A stretch of 64,000 nt of DNA from Adiantum capillus-veneris (GCA_014529385.2 CM043943.1:151971592-152035591); one strand, 5' to 3'; counted from the first letter of the stretch, positions 13,031 through 25,484 are shown. Numbers and translations: made by a program. Notes: generated by a model from the sequence alone, not told the origin.

Positions 13031-13559
13031 TGAATAGAAACTAGAGAAAACAAGAGCGTGTTGAGTAGTTGTCCTTTAACTTCCTCTAGGATCACCTAGA
13101 GTTAAACTTTCTCTTTAAAACTGCATAGCTTAAGAGTGTCGTCTTTTGTTGTGTAGAGGTCGCTTGGAAGTAGGTTGTACTTGCTAAGTACCTTGTAGGA
13201 TTGTAGGATTAGGTTAGGATTTTGAGAATGATTGAGGAACAAGACAACTCTTAAGATCAATGCTCAAGAAACCATAAAAAACAAGAAAACAAGTGTTTGT
13301 GGACACCTTTCACAACCCAATTGCAACAGAACCTAGGAGTAGGGTAAGTAGAATCTGAGGTGGGATCTCAAATCATTCTCACTCCAAAAGAATCATATGT
13401 GAAGTTACAGAATTCCAGATCTACGGCTTGAAACAGCACCAAAAAAATGTCAACCATTGAATCCGGCTGGAGATTATGCTCATAAAAGTTGTATGAACCA
13501 GTGGGTAAGCTTAAGGATGCATTTGAGGTAAATTTTTAAGAGTTTGCAAAAACTCAAAT

Positions 13560-15180
13560 TATTTATATTTTCTTGAGAATTTAGGTCAAATTAAGTTTTA
13601 ACTTGACTCAAAGGCTTAAAACATGTCACAAAAAGACTAAGTATTGAGAAAATTGCAAAAAGTGATCATTTTAGGCCAAAAGAAAATAATCATGATTATT
13701 TACATTTGGCTCAAAATTGATCAAAGTTGATACCAAAGACTCTATGCATGAGTACAAACATCTTTTGTGAAGGCTCATAGAGTTTGGATCACGAAACTGA
13801 CCAAAACCTTGATAAAAATTGAAATCTATAATGATTGTCAAGAAATTGAGTTTGACTTGATAAATCTTGTTCAAATTTGGTGAAACTTGACTCAAAAGCT
13901 TAAAACATGTCACAAAAAGACTGAGTATTGAAAATTTTGCAAAAAGTGTTCATTTTAGGTCAAAAGTAAATAATCACGATTATTTACTTTTAACCTAAAA
14001 TTGACCAAGGTTGATACCACAGATTCTATGCATGATTACAAACATCATTTGTGAAGGCTCATAGAGTTTGTATCACAAAACATACCAAAAACTTGATAAA
14101 AATTGAAATCTGTACTGATTGTCGAGAAATTGAGTGTGACTTGATAAATCTTCTTCAAATTTGGTGAGACTTGACTCAAAGGCTTAGTTTAAAGTGTTTA
14201 ACATGGATGTATGCCTAGATGATCCAAAATATGCTAAAATTTACAAGAAGTAAATTTACTTTTGTCCAATTTTCAAACTTTTTTGGCCAACCAAGCATAC
14301 CACAAGTTCTATCATGTTGTATTGAGCACTCACATAAGTTGGACACAAAAGTGAGACTTAAGCCAGATTCTCAAAAACTGAGTCTGTGGTTGATAACTTG
14401 GACAAATCTTGTTCAAACTCAGTGAAACTTGTCCAGAGACTTCAACAAGGTGTTTATATGGCAAAACAATTCTAAAAAGTGAGAAAAACTGAGAAAAGTA
14501 AATAATCGAATTATTTACATTTTCTTCAGAATTGAGATTTTTTGCACGACTGAGTATACCACAAGGTCAAGTATATCAAGTAGATTCCACATATCAAGTT
14601 TGGTGAAATTTGGATCACAAAAGTAAGACTTAAGCCAGATTCTTGAAAATTGAGTTTGTGGACACTAAACAGTTTTGATAACTTGGACAAATCTTGTTCG
14701 AACTAATGAAACTTGTCTAGAGACTTCAACAAGGTGTCTATATGGCAAAACAACTCTAAAAAGTGAGAAAATTTGAGAAAAGTAAATAATCGGATTCTTT
14801 ACATTTGCTCCAAAATTGAGTTTTTTTGCACAACTCAGTATGTTACAAGGTCAAGCATATCAAGTAGACTCCACATATCTGTTTGGTGAAATTTGGATCA
14901 CAAAAGTGAGACTTAAGCCAGATTCTCAAAAACTGAGTCTGCGAGCACTAAACAATTGATAACTTGGACAAATCTTGTTCAAACTCAGTGAAACTTGTCC
15001 GGAGACTATATCAAGGTGTCTACATAGCAAAACAATCCTAAAAAGTGAGAAAAATTTAGAAAAGTAAATAATCAAATTACTTACTTTTGAGCCCCAGAGA
15101 CAAGATTTTGGACTTTTAAGCTTGTAAAGTATTAGACCAACGTAATACAAGGTCACTGGTCAAGTTTGGGTTCCATCGGA
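13560..15180 (+). repeat. leader of about 284-bp tandem units with palindromes
   Basis: Imperfect units share blocks such as GTGAAACTTGACTCAAA, AAGCCAGATTCTC and TTGATAACTTGGACAAATC. Each holds one palindrome of consensus TAAATAATCGCGATTATTTA. Palindrome starts are 13682, 13966, 14250, 14498, 14782 and 15064, so steps are 284, 284, 248, 284 and 282 bp. The copy at 14250 has lost its centre. The array is noncoding, between PBS and gag, and would be in the genomic RNA leader. Element D has the same array (56880-57900). Confidence 0.87.
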
Positions 15181-15833
15181 TCAAAATTAATACATGATAA
15201 CTCAGTTTTCAGGTTGCAAAATATTCCTTTGGCCCTTTGCAAGGGTAGAATTTGGAAATCTCATTTGCTAACTCACTTAGCTCAGATTGAAGTAATATAC
15301 ACAGACCAATCACAATAGTTAGCAAAAAATTGAGCAGTTTGAGCAAATGATCAAAAACCTGTCAAAATGTGATCGAGCATGTAAAACTGCAATTCAAAAT
15401 GGATTTTTAGTAAAATCAAGCCATTAGGGCATTTTCACGCATGGAAATTGCAAATCGGGGCACAAATCACATTGGACCGCAGGTTAGGTTATTCAAGGCC
15501 TAGATTTCCATCATTTCAAAGACTGCAATCAATTTTGATACTTTTGAGCTAGAGTTAATCAACTCTTGTGCGTCTAAGAGCAATCAACTACCAAAAGTAC
15601 TTTGGCAAAAGCAATCTTATCAAACTCAAGCAGGAGTAATTTTGCTAATCAACACCATGATCTGCTAAGAGATAGTTCTTAGAGACCAAGATGACATGGA
15701 GTCAAGTTGAGCCGAGAGTTCAAATGCATGACAATCAAAGCTACCCAGTAGCAGTAGCAAGACATGCACAATTCCAACATAGCAAATTTTATAGCTATAT
15801 GGCTACATTGGAGATAAAGTTTTATATACATAT

Positions 15834-16163
15834 TTGGAAGGCCATAGGTATCTTATGACTGGAAAAAGCACCACAGGAGCCACGATCCTATTGATCAGAG
15901 TAAAGCCAAATTCAGAGAACTCTCAGATGCTCACAGACTTAAGTGGAGCCAGGTATTGCAAGCTCAAAGATGAAGTGCAGATAGAAGTGCAAAAGATGGA
16001 TCCAAGTGGTTATCTAGAAACCTGCACAAGCCAGAAAAGCATCCATTTAGTGCATATGCAATCAGGATCGTTGTACATGGATTACATTGGTCAAATCTAT
16101 AGTCAAGAGCCAATAATGGGAGATCCAACAGATCAACCAATTGAAGCCAATATAATTGGATAA
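15834..16163 (+). pseudogene. gag-like N-terminal segment (C)
   Basis: A 109-codon frame; coding probably starts earlier, since LYGYIGDKVLY... is open from about 15790, parallel to LYGYNGDKVLYVDSKGHGYL in element A. It includes ILLIRVKPNSENSQMLTDLS, YCKLKDEVQIEVQKMDPSGY and HMQSGSLYMDYIGQIY. The A copy (32710-33126) is about 75% similar by eye. Its location between leader and zinc knuckle implies a Gag N-terminal domain, but I do not recognise a named family. Confidence 0.45.
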
Positions 16164-16208
16164 TCGAGTCAAAGACAGTGTAAAGGTCAGGATGGAGCAG
16201 TCTACAAC

Positions 16209-16592
16209 TTGATGCTCAGTGTTTTAAAAGAAGATGTCGACAACTTGGCGAGTACAGAAGTTGAAACTTCTCGGGTAAAGCTTGACATGATAGAACCAAA
16301 TGAAATACCACCAGTCATGGCGTATTGCTCAGATTGTGGAAGAAAAAGTGGACATTTTCATGAAGATTGTCCAAGAAATCCAGACAACATGAACACATCA
16401 ACTGCCAAGCAAAGCATGGAGCAAACTGGAAACGTGAATCCCAATTTATCACCGAAGGTCAAAAAGAGTGTAAGGTTTACAAATGATTCTAGATCCACTG
16501 CCACAAGTGTGCAATCATTCACAAGTCTAAGGGACACATCACAACAAATGATGTTAGCTTTGTATGGCACACATAATTCATATGCACACTAG
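16209..16592 (+). pseudogene. nucleocapsid-like segment with zinc knuckle (C)
   Basis: Contains CSDCGRKSGHFHEDC, a retroviral-type knuckle with spacing CX2CX5HX4C, one residue longer than the usual CX2CX4HX4C. Ser/Thr-rich sequence follows (SVRFTNDSRSTATSVQSFTS). Element D has a knuckle of the same long spacing, CTQCCKKGGHFPEDC. Such knuckles bind genomic RNA during packaging. Element A has the same region at 43976 with the last Cys changed to Phe. Confidence 0.6.
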
Positions 16593-17794
16593 TGGAACCA
16601 AAAGGGCAATTGTACAAAAGGATCAACCAGTGTTTGAACGGCCCACATCCCAGCTCATAGAAGTGCATCTAGTGATAGATAAGAAAGGATGGTTCATTTC
16701 AGAGGATAGAATATATTATAGCCCATCCTCTCTAGATCTGAAGGATATTACCTGAGTGAACCCATTTAGAGCCAAGCTCTCCTCCATCAAAAATCAAGCT
16801 TCAACGTTGTGACCAAATGATCATATACTTTGACCAAAACAGTCATAGATATAGACAAGAGTCTAAGATCTATGATGACTTGGGTCCTAAAACCACAAAA
16901 GCTCATATCATAGGAGACCCATGGGATAGACAATATCAAGGCAAAGATAATGATATCTATAGCTTGACTTCAAGAATAATTTGTCATGTTTCACGGAGAT
17001 ACATAGGAAACTATGCAAAAGGTTTACAGATACCAAACATCAACAGTGCTACCCAAAGTGTGCCTTCACAATCCCAAAAGGTGAGACTAAACGAGAGCCA
17101 AATAGTTTTGAACTCATAATGGATCAGGCTATAGTGATCACCCTAGGAAGGGGACAGCTGCAAATCCATCAAGCTCAACTCTAGTACCAAAAAAGGCTAC
17201 ACCAATAAGAAGCCCTAAAAATTCTAGCCAACAAACCCCTTCAAAGCAAAAACCATTGGAAGATCATATGGTTGTTGAGAGTTTTCCATTGACCAATATC
17301 CCATCAAAATCTGTAGACAAATTCTTTTATGAAGATCATGAGGGACAAAAGTTCTAATCGATCTCCACAAGTCAAAGCCAAAATCCAACAAGTCCCATAG
17401 TGTTCAAGCAATTTCATATGACCAAGCTCACATATGCATGTTGAGATGCAAATGGCAACGATTATCACAGGTTCATAACCTTGTACAAGCCCCTATGGAT
17501 GTTAAACTTGAAGTCAGAGACTATCTGAAGATGATGCAAAACTTCAAGCTGCCAGAACAGATGACAAAAAAGTCAACATCAATGAAAGCTAAAGTCGAGA
17601 AGGCTACACAAAGGTCATTATCAAAATCTCCTCCGAAGAGACAGATTTTGACAAAAAATATAGTGGATCTTCTAAGATCAAAAGTTACTCAAATACAGGC
17701 AGACAATGCTCAACAATTGCAAGAAAAGGTGCAGTATCACAATCATACCAGTCAGCATCAAAGGAAGCAGGTGATCAAGACAAAGCCAATGTAG
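16564..17794 (+). pseudogene. gag-associated middle region (C), fragmented
   Basis: Overlapping short frames. The first (16564-16755) matches A at 44454 (FERP, SQLIEV, GWFISED, SPSSL, LKDIT); 16817-17119 continues with FDQNSHRYRQESKIYDDLGP. From about 16945 to 18553 element C has some 1.6 kb that is absent from A, including a Lys/Gln-rich, probably helical frame at 17438-17794. I cannot assign a function. Confidence 0.35.
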
Positions 17795-17940
17795 AAAAAG
17801 TTCAACCCACGGACACTGCCACAACAAAATCAATCACTACAGAAAGAAATCCTGAGAAGATCAAGTGCAACATCACCAGTGAAAACGAAGAAAAACTGTC
17901 GAGTGAAGTAAAGCTCGATTTCCAGTTAGACAAGAACATC

Positions 17941-18168
17941 ATGTTCTTTTGCACTTGGGAAAAATGTGGCCAACCACAACTAGAAGATTCTCCTAAATTC
18001 ATTGACATATCTGGAAGCAAACAAGCAAAATGCTGGGGAATCATCTCCACTGCCATTCAAATAGGTCCACAGATCATCATAGCTCAATTTCATGTGGTAA
18101 CAGCAAAAGATGTACCAGATAACATCATAGGTGGAATGCCAATGGCACAGAAGGTGTTAGAGATATAG
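17941..18168 (+). pseudogene. retropepsin-like fold fragment 1 (C)
   Basis: Reads AKCWGIISTAIQIGPQIIIA, then FHVVTAKDVPDNIIGGMPMA. The QFHVV...DNIIGGMPM pattern resembles the second half of a clan-AA protease (strands before the ILGxPW motif). No catalytic D-T/S-G is visible upstream. It lies in the part absent from element A. Tentative. Confidence 0.35.
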
Positions 18169-18554
18169 AGTTCAAACATGACGGAGTCATCACAGACAAC
18201 AAAGAATAAGACCAAGACTGATCACCCTTAGACGACAGCACAAAGTCCTCAAGCACAATTAAAATGGAGACCGATGCCAAAGCAAAGCTTATTGAAGATG
18301 ATTCATCTCCATCAGACTTAACCTCAAAAGAGCTTAAAGAAGATCAGGCATCAAGAAATTCAAATCAAATGGAGCAAAGGGCAACCACGATAGCTATTGA
18401 GCAGAGAATGCCACCAAAGCCAGAAGTTAAGAAGAACGGATTGCAGACATCCAAGAAGCTATACGAAGTCCACAAATGTACACATTGCTAGTCAAATCAA
18501 TCGATGTAAGTCAGATGGAAAACAAAGTCTCAAACCACCCTCCATAGAGACACA

Positions 18555-18960
18555 TTTAGATCAAGATGAGACCATGACAAAAGCAGCACAAAAATCTTCA
18601 ATAGAACCTCCAATGAGAATAGATATAGTTCTGAGCAATATAAATGGAGCGAGTGTCAGATTCAATGCTCTATTGGATAAAGCAATATACTGCAATATGA
18701 TTGTAAATATCATTCAAAGGATTCTCCAGATCATTCCATGCAAACACAATAGCATAACAATGCTAGGTATGCATACAAGTCAAGAATACATGGTTGTTAT
18801 TCTTAGTATCTAGAAGCATGAAGAGCATATAACGTTTCAAGTAAAGCCTTCAAAAGACATACATGCAGATGTCATCCTTGGACATCAGTGGTTAGACAAA
18901 CACAGGCCTACAAAGAAGATACAATGCTAATACTCTATTTTTTAAGAGGTATCCAACAAC
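18555..18960 (+). pseudogene. retropepsin-like fold fragment 2 (C)
   Basis: Reads GASVRFNALLDKAIYCNMIV, then, after a stop, ITFQVKPSKDIHADVILGHQ. The layout equals a retropepsin: a strand into LLD where D-S/T-G-A is expected, and VILGHQWL at the end. The active site reads DKAI here and DKEA in element A, so the catalytic Ser/Thr-Gly was lost before the two copies separated. Confidence 0.45.
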
Positions 18961-18977
18961 ATTTATAGATACCGTTA

Positions 18978-19845
18978 ATGCTAGATTCAGAGTTGCAAAA
19001 GTCACAAGAATCAAAGACAAATCATGTGTACAAAGGTAAATCTAAAGTGGACCTTCCATCGATTAGCACAAAAGGTGTGACAACATATGCCTCTATATCA
19101 AAGAACCCTCATGGATCAGCTTCTTCAAGCAAGTCAAGATTTCAAAACTTCAAGTCAATTACTGACCCAACTGAAACCTCTAGGGAGACACCCAGAAAAG
19201 CAAAGATATATTAGCCCAAGTACTCAATAAATCAAAAGAAAGTAAAGCAAGTGATAGTTCAGAGCAATTTAGTCAAATTCAATGATCCGGTTTGGATTAA
19301 AGAGAGGAAATCAACACATAAAAACAAACACATGGGATGGATAGCATCACAATGGAGCTTAAAGGAACAGGAGTACTATAGAGGTAATAGACAGATATAG
19401 GTACCAAAACACTACAAGTAAGGGCATATGAAGTAACGTCAAGTCCCTTCCAAGAAAGAAGGCCCACAAGGTATCAACCTCGACAATATCGTAGGATACC
19501 TAAGAAACAGGTATACAACAGAACAACATTGAAAGATGCTAAAGTCTACCACATCTCTCAAGAGGATACAAAACAGAGATGGATCTCAAAGAATCTTCCT
19601 CTTAGACAAGGAATCTACACAGGTTATACAAAGATTTGGCTACCAGTGAACCACAAGCCAACTGCAACTACACCAGACGTGCATCAAGATCTCAAGAACT
19701 CAACAAGACCTAGAGAAAAGCAAAGTCAACAAAGGAGGTACAAAGGTCATCAAGAGATTTGGATTCCTAAGTCTTCCAATGCTGAAGAACCCCTCAAAAT
19801 CTTTCTTGCACAGCATATTGTTTCCCATGCATTTCTATGATTGCA
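18978..19845 (+). pseudogene. basic C-terminal tail with W-x-P motifs (C)
   Basis: A frame from 18978 matches A (ASISKNPHGSASSSKS). Then several frames show a recurring basic motif: QRWISKNLP, TKIWLPVNHK and QEIWIPKSS (19570-19770). Similar W-(V/I)-P-K repeats occur in polyproteins of many plant retroelements; their role is unknown to me. No RT follows. Confidence 0.35.
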
Positions 19846-19974
19846 TATAGGATGTCCCATCATCAAACATATGCATTAGACACTCTCTTTTTTTTTCTTT
19901 TTTGCTTCCACCTATGCACCTTGACTGGACTACAACAGGCAAATTAATGTTCCATCATGCTACCTTCTCATATT

Positions 19975-20128
19975 TGTCTATTGTTTTCCAAGAGATTGAC
20001 ACCCTCTTGTAGCCTCTATGCACTAGTCGAGTCAGCTTCATCCCATGGATTGACAATTATGTTCGTGGTTCTTGCTATGTCTGCAATAAGATAAGAGTGA
20101 GGTTAGGAAACCCACCCACATAAATAGA
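19975..20128 (+). repeat. fragment: last 150 bp of a C/D-type LTR
   Basis: From TTTTCCAAGAGATTGACACC to CCCACCCACA it aligns with the final part of the LTRs at 12880-13010 and 56167-56310. The PBS that should follow is missing (TAAATAGAAAATG directly after), and integrase sequence begins within 70 bp, so this is a deletion or rearrangement product. Confidence 0.7.
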
Positions 20129-20194
20129 AAATGCCCTAAAGACATGAGTAAACGAAGATAAAGAGAAATCAAAACAAAGGCTACAAATTACACC

Positions 20195-21020
20195 ATGATT
20201 GGCCAACAGCTATATAGAAGAGGAAAGGATCAAAACCTTAGATTATGTGTGGCTAGAGCAATTCTAATGGCTATCATATGGTGGTCAACTCTGTTTGCAG
20301 ATACAAAAGAATTTTTCAAAAGATATGACTCTTGCCAGAGCATTAAAATGTTGACTAGAATAGATAGCATGCCGATGCGATCAATGTTGGGAGCAAGAGC
20401 ATTTGCTAAATGGGGTATAGACTTTGTTGGTCTTATACACCTACCTACTTACAAGAGAGTTAAAATTCCGACTAGAATAGATAGCATGCCATTGCGATCA
20501 ATGATGGGAGCAAGAGCATTTAGTAAATAGGATATAGACTTTGGTGGTCCTATACACCCACCTACTTACAAGACTTGGGCAAAATATATTATTATAGCCA
20601 CTGATTACCTCACCAAGTGGGTAGAAGCTAGAGCCACTAGAAAAAATGATGTATAAACTATGGCTGCATTCTTGTACGCATGTAAATTCACACGATATGG
20701 AGTTTCTATTGAGCTTGTGAGTGATAAAGGGACACGTTTTCTGAACGAGGTGATAGAAAACTTGCTGAATGATTTTATGGTTAACCATAACAAATCTGCA
20801 CGCTATCATTCTCAAGAAAATGGCTAAGCAGAGCATACAAACAAAATCCTTAGCTCTGTGCTTAACCATAACAAATCTGCACCCTATCATTCTCAAGCAA
20901 ATGGCTAAGCAGAGCATACAAACAAAATCCTTAGCTCTGTGCTTATGAAAATTTGAGACAAACAGATTTGGAGATGGATCTCCATTTAGCTCTATGGGCT
21001 TATATGGTTTCATAGAAAAT
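20195..21020 (+). pseudogene. gypsy integrase, broken, with two in-frame duplications
   Basis: Reads QLYRRGKDQNLRLCV, SLFADTKEFFKRYDSCQ (zinc-region end), then the core: AFAKWGIDFVG (first Asp), DYLTKWVEARAT, FTRYGVSIELVSDKGTRFLN (second Asp) and ARYHSQENG*AEHTNKILSSVL (catalytic Glu side), ending ALWAYMVS. Integrase inserts element cDNA into the genome. A 117-bp unit (20353-20469) is repeated at 20470-20586 and an 81-bp unit (20781-20861) at 20862-20942; both are multiples of three. Stops are present in several places. Confidence 0.75.
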
Positions 21021-22238
21021 AGCTCTGAATGCCATTCCAAGTCCCAAGTGAACTAGAGTGGACGTGTCATGAACTATCAAAACAACTAGAAAATATCAAG
21101 CAACTATATGAACAAAGATTAGTAGTTATTATACATATCTATGCTCAAAAAAGGAAACAAAACAGTCATTTGACTACATTTGTTGACAAAAATCTTCAAG
21201 CAAGGGAATCTTGTATCGGTATATTCCCTAAAGCAACACATCCCTAAGTTCAAGAAAAATACACATGGCTTTATCACAAGGCTGGGGAATAATATTCCCA
21301 ACTTGCAGGAGCATAAATGGCCATGGAACAAAGCCAAAACAAAAGGCTAGACATGGCTAAACACAACTCAACATGAGAGACCTACCTCACACTGGCCGGG
21401 CATAGACACAAAAAAGCCTAGCACCCGTCCCTGGGAGAAACTGGGACTGAGTGCACAAATCCACAAAGATGTCTAAACTCTAACAAAGGTGACATTCCTT
21501 TTTCCTAGGGCCAGACATCTGGTGTTTGGTCACCCATTGACCACATTTTCTTATCTTTTCACACATATAAAGAATAAGGAGCTCCTCATTTTGAGATCTA
21601 CTCCACCCACATAGCATCATGCGTGCTCTTTTATTCCCCTTCCTCGCATCTATGCACCATGAAATTTTGACTGATATCAAAGCTACAACGATAGATCCGA
21701 CCATGGATGGCCTTGCAATGAGCTTGACGGCTATGGCGGCAATGATGGGAGCTTGAGCATCAAGCTCGGCCCAGATCTGGCAAGGAGAAGGCAGATCAAA
21801 GGAGACTAGTAGAGCTCAAAACATCCCGACAAATGGAACTCCCATTGGAGCTTGTAAGATTCAATGGAATCTTGCAAGGTTTGGAAATCTTTGCAGACAA
21901 TAGAGCAAGTAGGGTAGCTAAAAAGAGGAATTGAGCATAGACCTGTAGACCTTGGAGGCATTACGAGGAGCCATTGCAGAGATCTACAAAAAAGCATAAG
22001 AAATTTGTAGAGCTTGTGGAAGTGCAACAAAGCTACGAGTAGGGGGGGGGAAACAAAGCTCTACTGAATTGAGCAGGCCAATCAAGTCAAATGCTCAATA
22101 TCAAGGGTAGAGAATTTGGCATCAAGCAAGTAATGCAGCATCAATCGAAGTAAAACGCACATGAGAGCATTTGAGGGCTCTAAGCAGTAGGGTTTTTTGT
22201 AGCGTTGCATTTTTTGTGGGGTGTGAGAGTGTATGTGT

Positions 22239-22301
<63 letters not shown>

Positions 22302-22460
22302 TGCTGAGGGATTGGGGTAGCGTTGAACCCTAGTGAGCAATCAAAGCCAGGGAAGTTGAAGACTCTGGTTTAGTAGCTCATAATTGAGTAGAGCCTTTCA
22401 GCTTGAAAGAAGGCTTGAAGTGGGCCACAAGCTGAAAGCAACAATTTCGGCAAGGAATAC
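21021..22460. other. noncoding flank of element A, unassigned
   Basis: Contains short frames only. The first 100 bp may be the integrase C-terminal tail. A TATA-like ACATATAAAGAAT lies near 21563, and 21790-21950 reads RRLVELKTSRQMELPLELVR in one frame, possibly gag-related, but unproven. It is the sequence into which element A inserted; it continues at 47682. Confidence 0.4.
22242..22300. repeat. (AC)n microsatellite
   Basis: About 29 uninterrupted AC dinucleotides, preceded by GTGTGAGAGTGTATGTGTC. Confidence 0.95.
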
Positions 22461-22465
22461 AGAAG
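22461..22465. other. left TSD of element A (AGAAG)
   Basis: AGAAG immediately precedes the 5' LTR, and the identical pentamer follows the 3' LTR at 47677-47681. Five bp is the usual LTR-element duplication. Confidence 0.85.
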
Positions 22466-23429
22466 TGTTTGCAGCGGCTAACACATATGACATCAATTAT
22501 GCACCAAGCAGGAGATTTTGTATGGATGTGCACAATATTTCCTATCCACGTTGTATAGGGTCTTGAGCTCATTAGGAGTTATAAATTGTATATGCTAGCT
22601 AAAGGCCTCAACTTAAACCCATAGTAGAAAGGATTGTGGTGCAAGGCTTTATAAGAAACCCTTTATGCAAAGAGGCTTCATTCTTGAGTAGTCATTCTTG
22701 AGAGCTCTCACTCTTTTGAGTGTCCACTCTATGGATGGCTTAGTCTTGAGCTTAATGCTCATGCTTAAGAGGCTAGTGCTAATCCATTATAATTAGAGAA
22801 GTGTTTTTTAATATAATCTCTACTTTCTTCATTAGTCTTAATTCTTCTATATTCCATTATGTCATGAAGTAGTTTCACCTTCTCATTATTCTAGATTTGA
22901 GTGTGTGTGATGACTTCTTGCTTATTGACCGCTCCTATCCTTCTATGACCACTCGATTTGCGATATTTAACATCTCTAATTAGGTTGATTAAGTTGGTTC
23001 TTAATCTTGTGATTAGTGTATGTGCCCTATTGTTTGCTTGTGTGTGGATGGGTTTTATGAAACTCAAACACCATTCACCTTGTGTGTGTAGCTTTTGATG
23101 AAGTACCTTGATTGGCATGTGGTGATTAGAGAGGCCAACACCAATGCAATTAGCGTGTGCTTGTCATGATTGTGCTTTGAGATTCTAGTCTATGGTAAGT
23201 CAGACTTTGGTGGGTTTAATGTGTGTAGGTGATTCTTGATTGATGATGTGATTAGAGTTAGTGATTCATGGCTAATCTCTATTGCATTGAAGGAGCATTC
23301 TCTTGAATCCCATCATTCAATACATCCGATGATGCTCGTGCTTCCATGCCCTACCTAGGTTGCCGATCCTAGGATTGATAATTTTGTTGATCTTGGGTTG
23401 ATTAGGTTATGCTACAATTGCCCCCAACA
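22466..23429 (+). repeat. 5' LTR of element A
   Basis: Runs from TGTTTGCAGCGGCTAACACA to GCCCCCAACA. It aligns along its length with 46747-47676. It retains about 50 bp (near 22995-23045) that the right LTR lacks, and lacks about 20 bp near the CATTCTTGAG repeats. A likely TATA element, TTTATAAG, is at 22648-22655. Confidence 0.92.
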
Positions 23430-23431
23430 TT

Positions 23432-23449
23432 TGGCGCCATTGCCGGGGA
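23432..23449 (+). other. primer-binding site, tRNA-Asp
   Basis: TGGCGCCATTGCCGGGGA, 2 bp after the LTR, matches 17 of 18 bases of the complement of the plant tRNA-Asp(GUC) 3' end, as in Athila/Tat-type gypsy elements. The single change (CG to CA) fits CpG decay. Confidence 0.92.
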
Positions 23450-25409
23450 CGATGGCCTATGATAGTGTAATTATGGCATAATTGGATGTGTTTCCTCATT
23501 AATTTGTTCACTAATTTCACATGTGTGTTTATGGTTTTTTGGATTTTGGATGTATGTGCATGAAGCAATGTGTTCATTTTTTCCTAATTTGTCACCATAT
23601 CTTGCCAATTGTGTGCCTACACACTCTAATTTCATACTAACCCCTTGCTAATTTCACTAATTTTTGCTAACTTACACACTAGTTTTCTACTAAGGATTGG
23701 AGCTTTCAACCGTTCAACCGATCTTCATTGGAAAGGTAACCAAGGTGGTATTCTCAACCTCCCTAGAATCTAAACATGTGTGGAGATGAGTAGAGATGCC
23801 ATGATGATGCTATTTTATGCTATGCTAATTAACACCATGTCAATGCTATGTTATACTATGTATGAAAATTTTTGAAATGTTTATTTTCATGCCATCGTAA
23901 TGTTGAAAATTTTCAAATTTGGAGGCGTATGGAATTGACAAGTTCAATTGCTAATTAGCAAACTTATATTGCTAATTGTGTGCCTAATTGATTTAATTGC
24001 ATGCTTGAATGGTCAATTGCAAGTGTGTGTGTGTACTAAAATCAAGTGTGTGTGCATTCTAATTGAGTGTGTGTATGCTTAATTTTAGGTGTGTGTGCAC
24101 TATTTTGCCATTGATTGTGCACTTAAAAATTAATGTGTGCTTTATAATTTTTCAATTGTGATGATTGATTTGTGTTGTGGTCATGCCCAACTAGAGATTT
24201 GTAAATTCAAATTGCAATTTCAACAAAATTAACCCTTTTGTGTGCGCACCTAAAAATTGATAAAACCTGTCAATTATTAGAGTGTGTGTGTGTGTGTGTG
24301 TGTCTAAAAAAAGTGCTTAATGTGCATGATTAATTCAATGTTTGATTGCATATTTGATGTGTCTTAGGGTAATTGTTGCGTTTTTTGAGTTCAAAACATG
24401 GATTTACACACTCCAAATGCGACAATTTTTTACCTAATTTTGTCGGTTTAATTACCTCGTTTTGATCTTTATTTGGCAATTGAATTGATGTGCTTATTGT
24501 GATTTGATTTGGCTACACTAATCCCCTGTGTGTGCAAAATTTTCACAAAAAAAGGTATTTTTCGGATAATTTTACAATTTTTTGATATATTTTTAAAATT
24601 TTTGCATTATCTTTTGCTTAATTTCGTAAAAATTTGATATCTTTTGACCTTAACGAGCTGTTTTGTGTGCGTATTTACGGAATCATTTTGAGCGCATTTG
24701 TGCCCTCCTTGGTCGAGTTTTGAGCATTTCGCTATTTTCGAGGATCGGGTTGTTGATTTTATTGTAATTGACAGTTTCGACAAAAACTATTATTTTTTGT
24801 GTGCTTATGCGTGTTAAAAATATTTGCTTGTAATTGTCAATAATTTTTGAGATTTTTAGAATTTTCCAAGAAGTTTTTGGATTTTTTTGGATTTTTGAGT
24901 GAATTTTAACGTTTTTGGCTAATTTTCGGACTAAAATTGGCATTTTCGAGCATTTGAAAAATTTTCTTCGACGAGCGGCGGTTGATCTCGAGCTTGGGTG
25001 CACGTTCCGGCAAATTTCAACGGTTGTGCGGACTCGACGGTCTAATTTCGCACTTCGGCTTTGGATAAAGAGAACCTATCTTTTCTCGAGCCCTGCCTTT
25101 CGGGGCATAAATCCTCTCCCTCACTTTCTCTCTCTTGTTTCCTCTCTCCCACATGCTTTCTTGTCTCTCTCTCAACTCTCCTCGTCGAATAGATCTTTAA
25201 GGTCTCTTGGGATAGCTTCCTACGATGTTAAAATACTCTCTTGTGTACCCCCTCTCTCTTCCTACCACGTGGCGACCCAACCACACACACACCCACTATA
25301 TCACTGCGCGCCCCTCTGCCCATTGTCGTGTACCTCTCTCTCTACCGCGCTCAGGCCCGCTGTCCTACCCACTAACCAGTGCTGACTGCCCGCCGCCCGC
25401 AAGCTAGAC

Positions 25410-25484
<75 letters not shown>

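Larger units (their letters stand above)
12001..19845 (+). mobile_element. element C: chimeric, RT-less gypsy-type element
   Basis: Begins with an LTR (12001-13010), a degenerate PBS and a 284-bp-repeat leader, all similar to element D. From about 15415 on it instead follows element A: shared leader tail, shared gag-like segments, zinc knuckle and protease-like pieces. No RT, RNase H or integrase is present. The 3' LTR is not seen; the end near 19845 is where recognisable coding stops. I infer a non-autonomous recombinant between the D and A families. Confidence 0.65.

Noticed and set aside
13560-15180. Regularly spaced palindromic repeats resembling a CRISPR array
   Set aside because: The spacers are themselves repeated, units are about 284 bp, the context is a plant LTR-element leader, and no cas genes exist.
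20498-21040. 180-codon minus-strand frame
   Set aside because: It is antisense to the integrase pseudogene, and its internal repeat only mirrors the 81-bp duplication.
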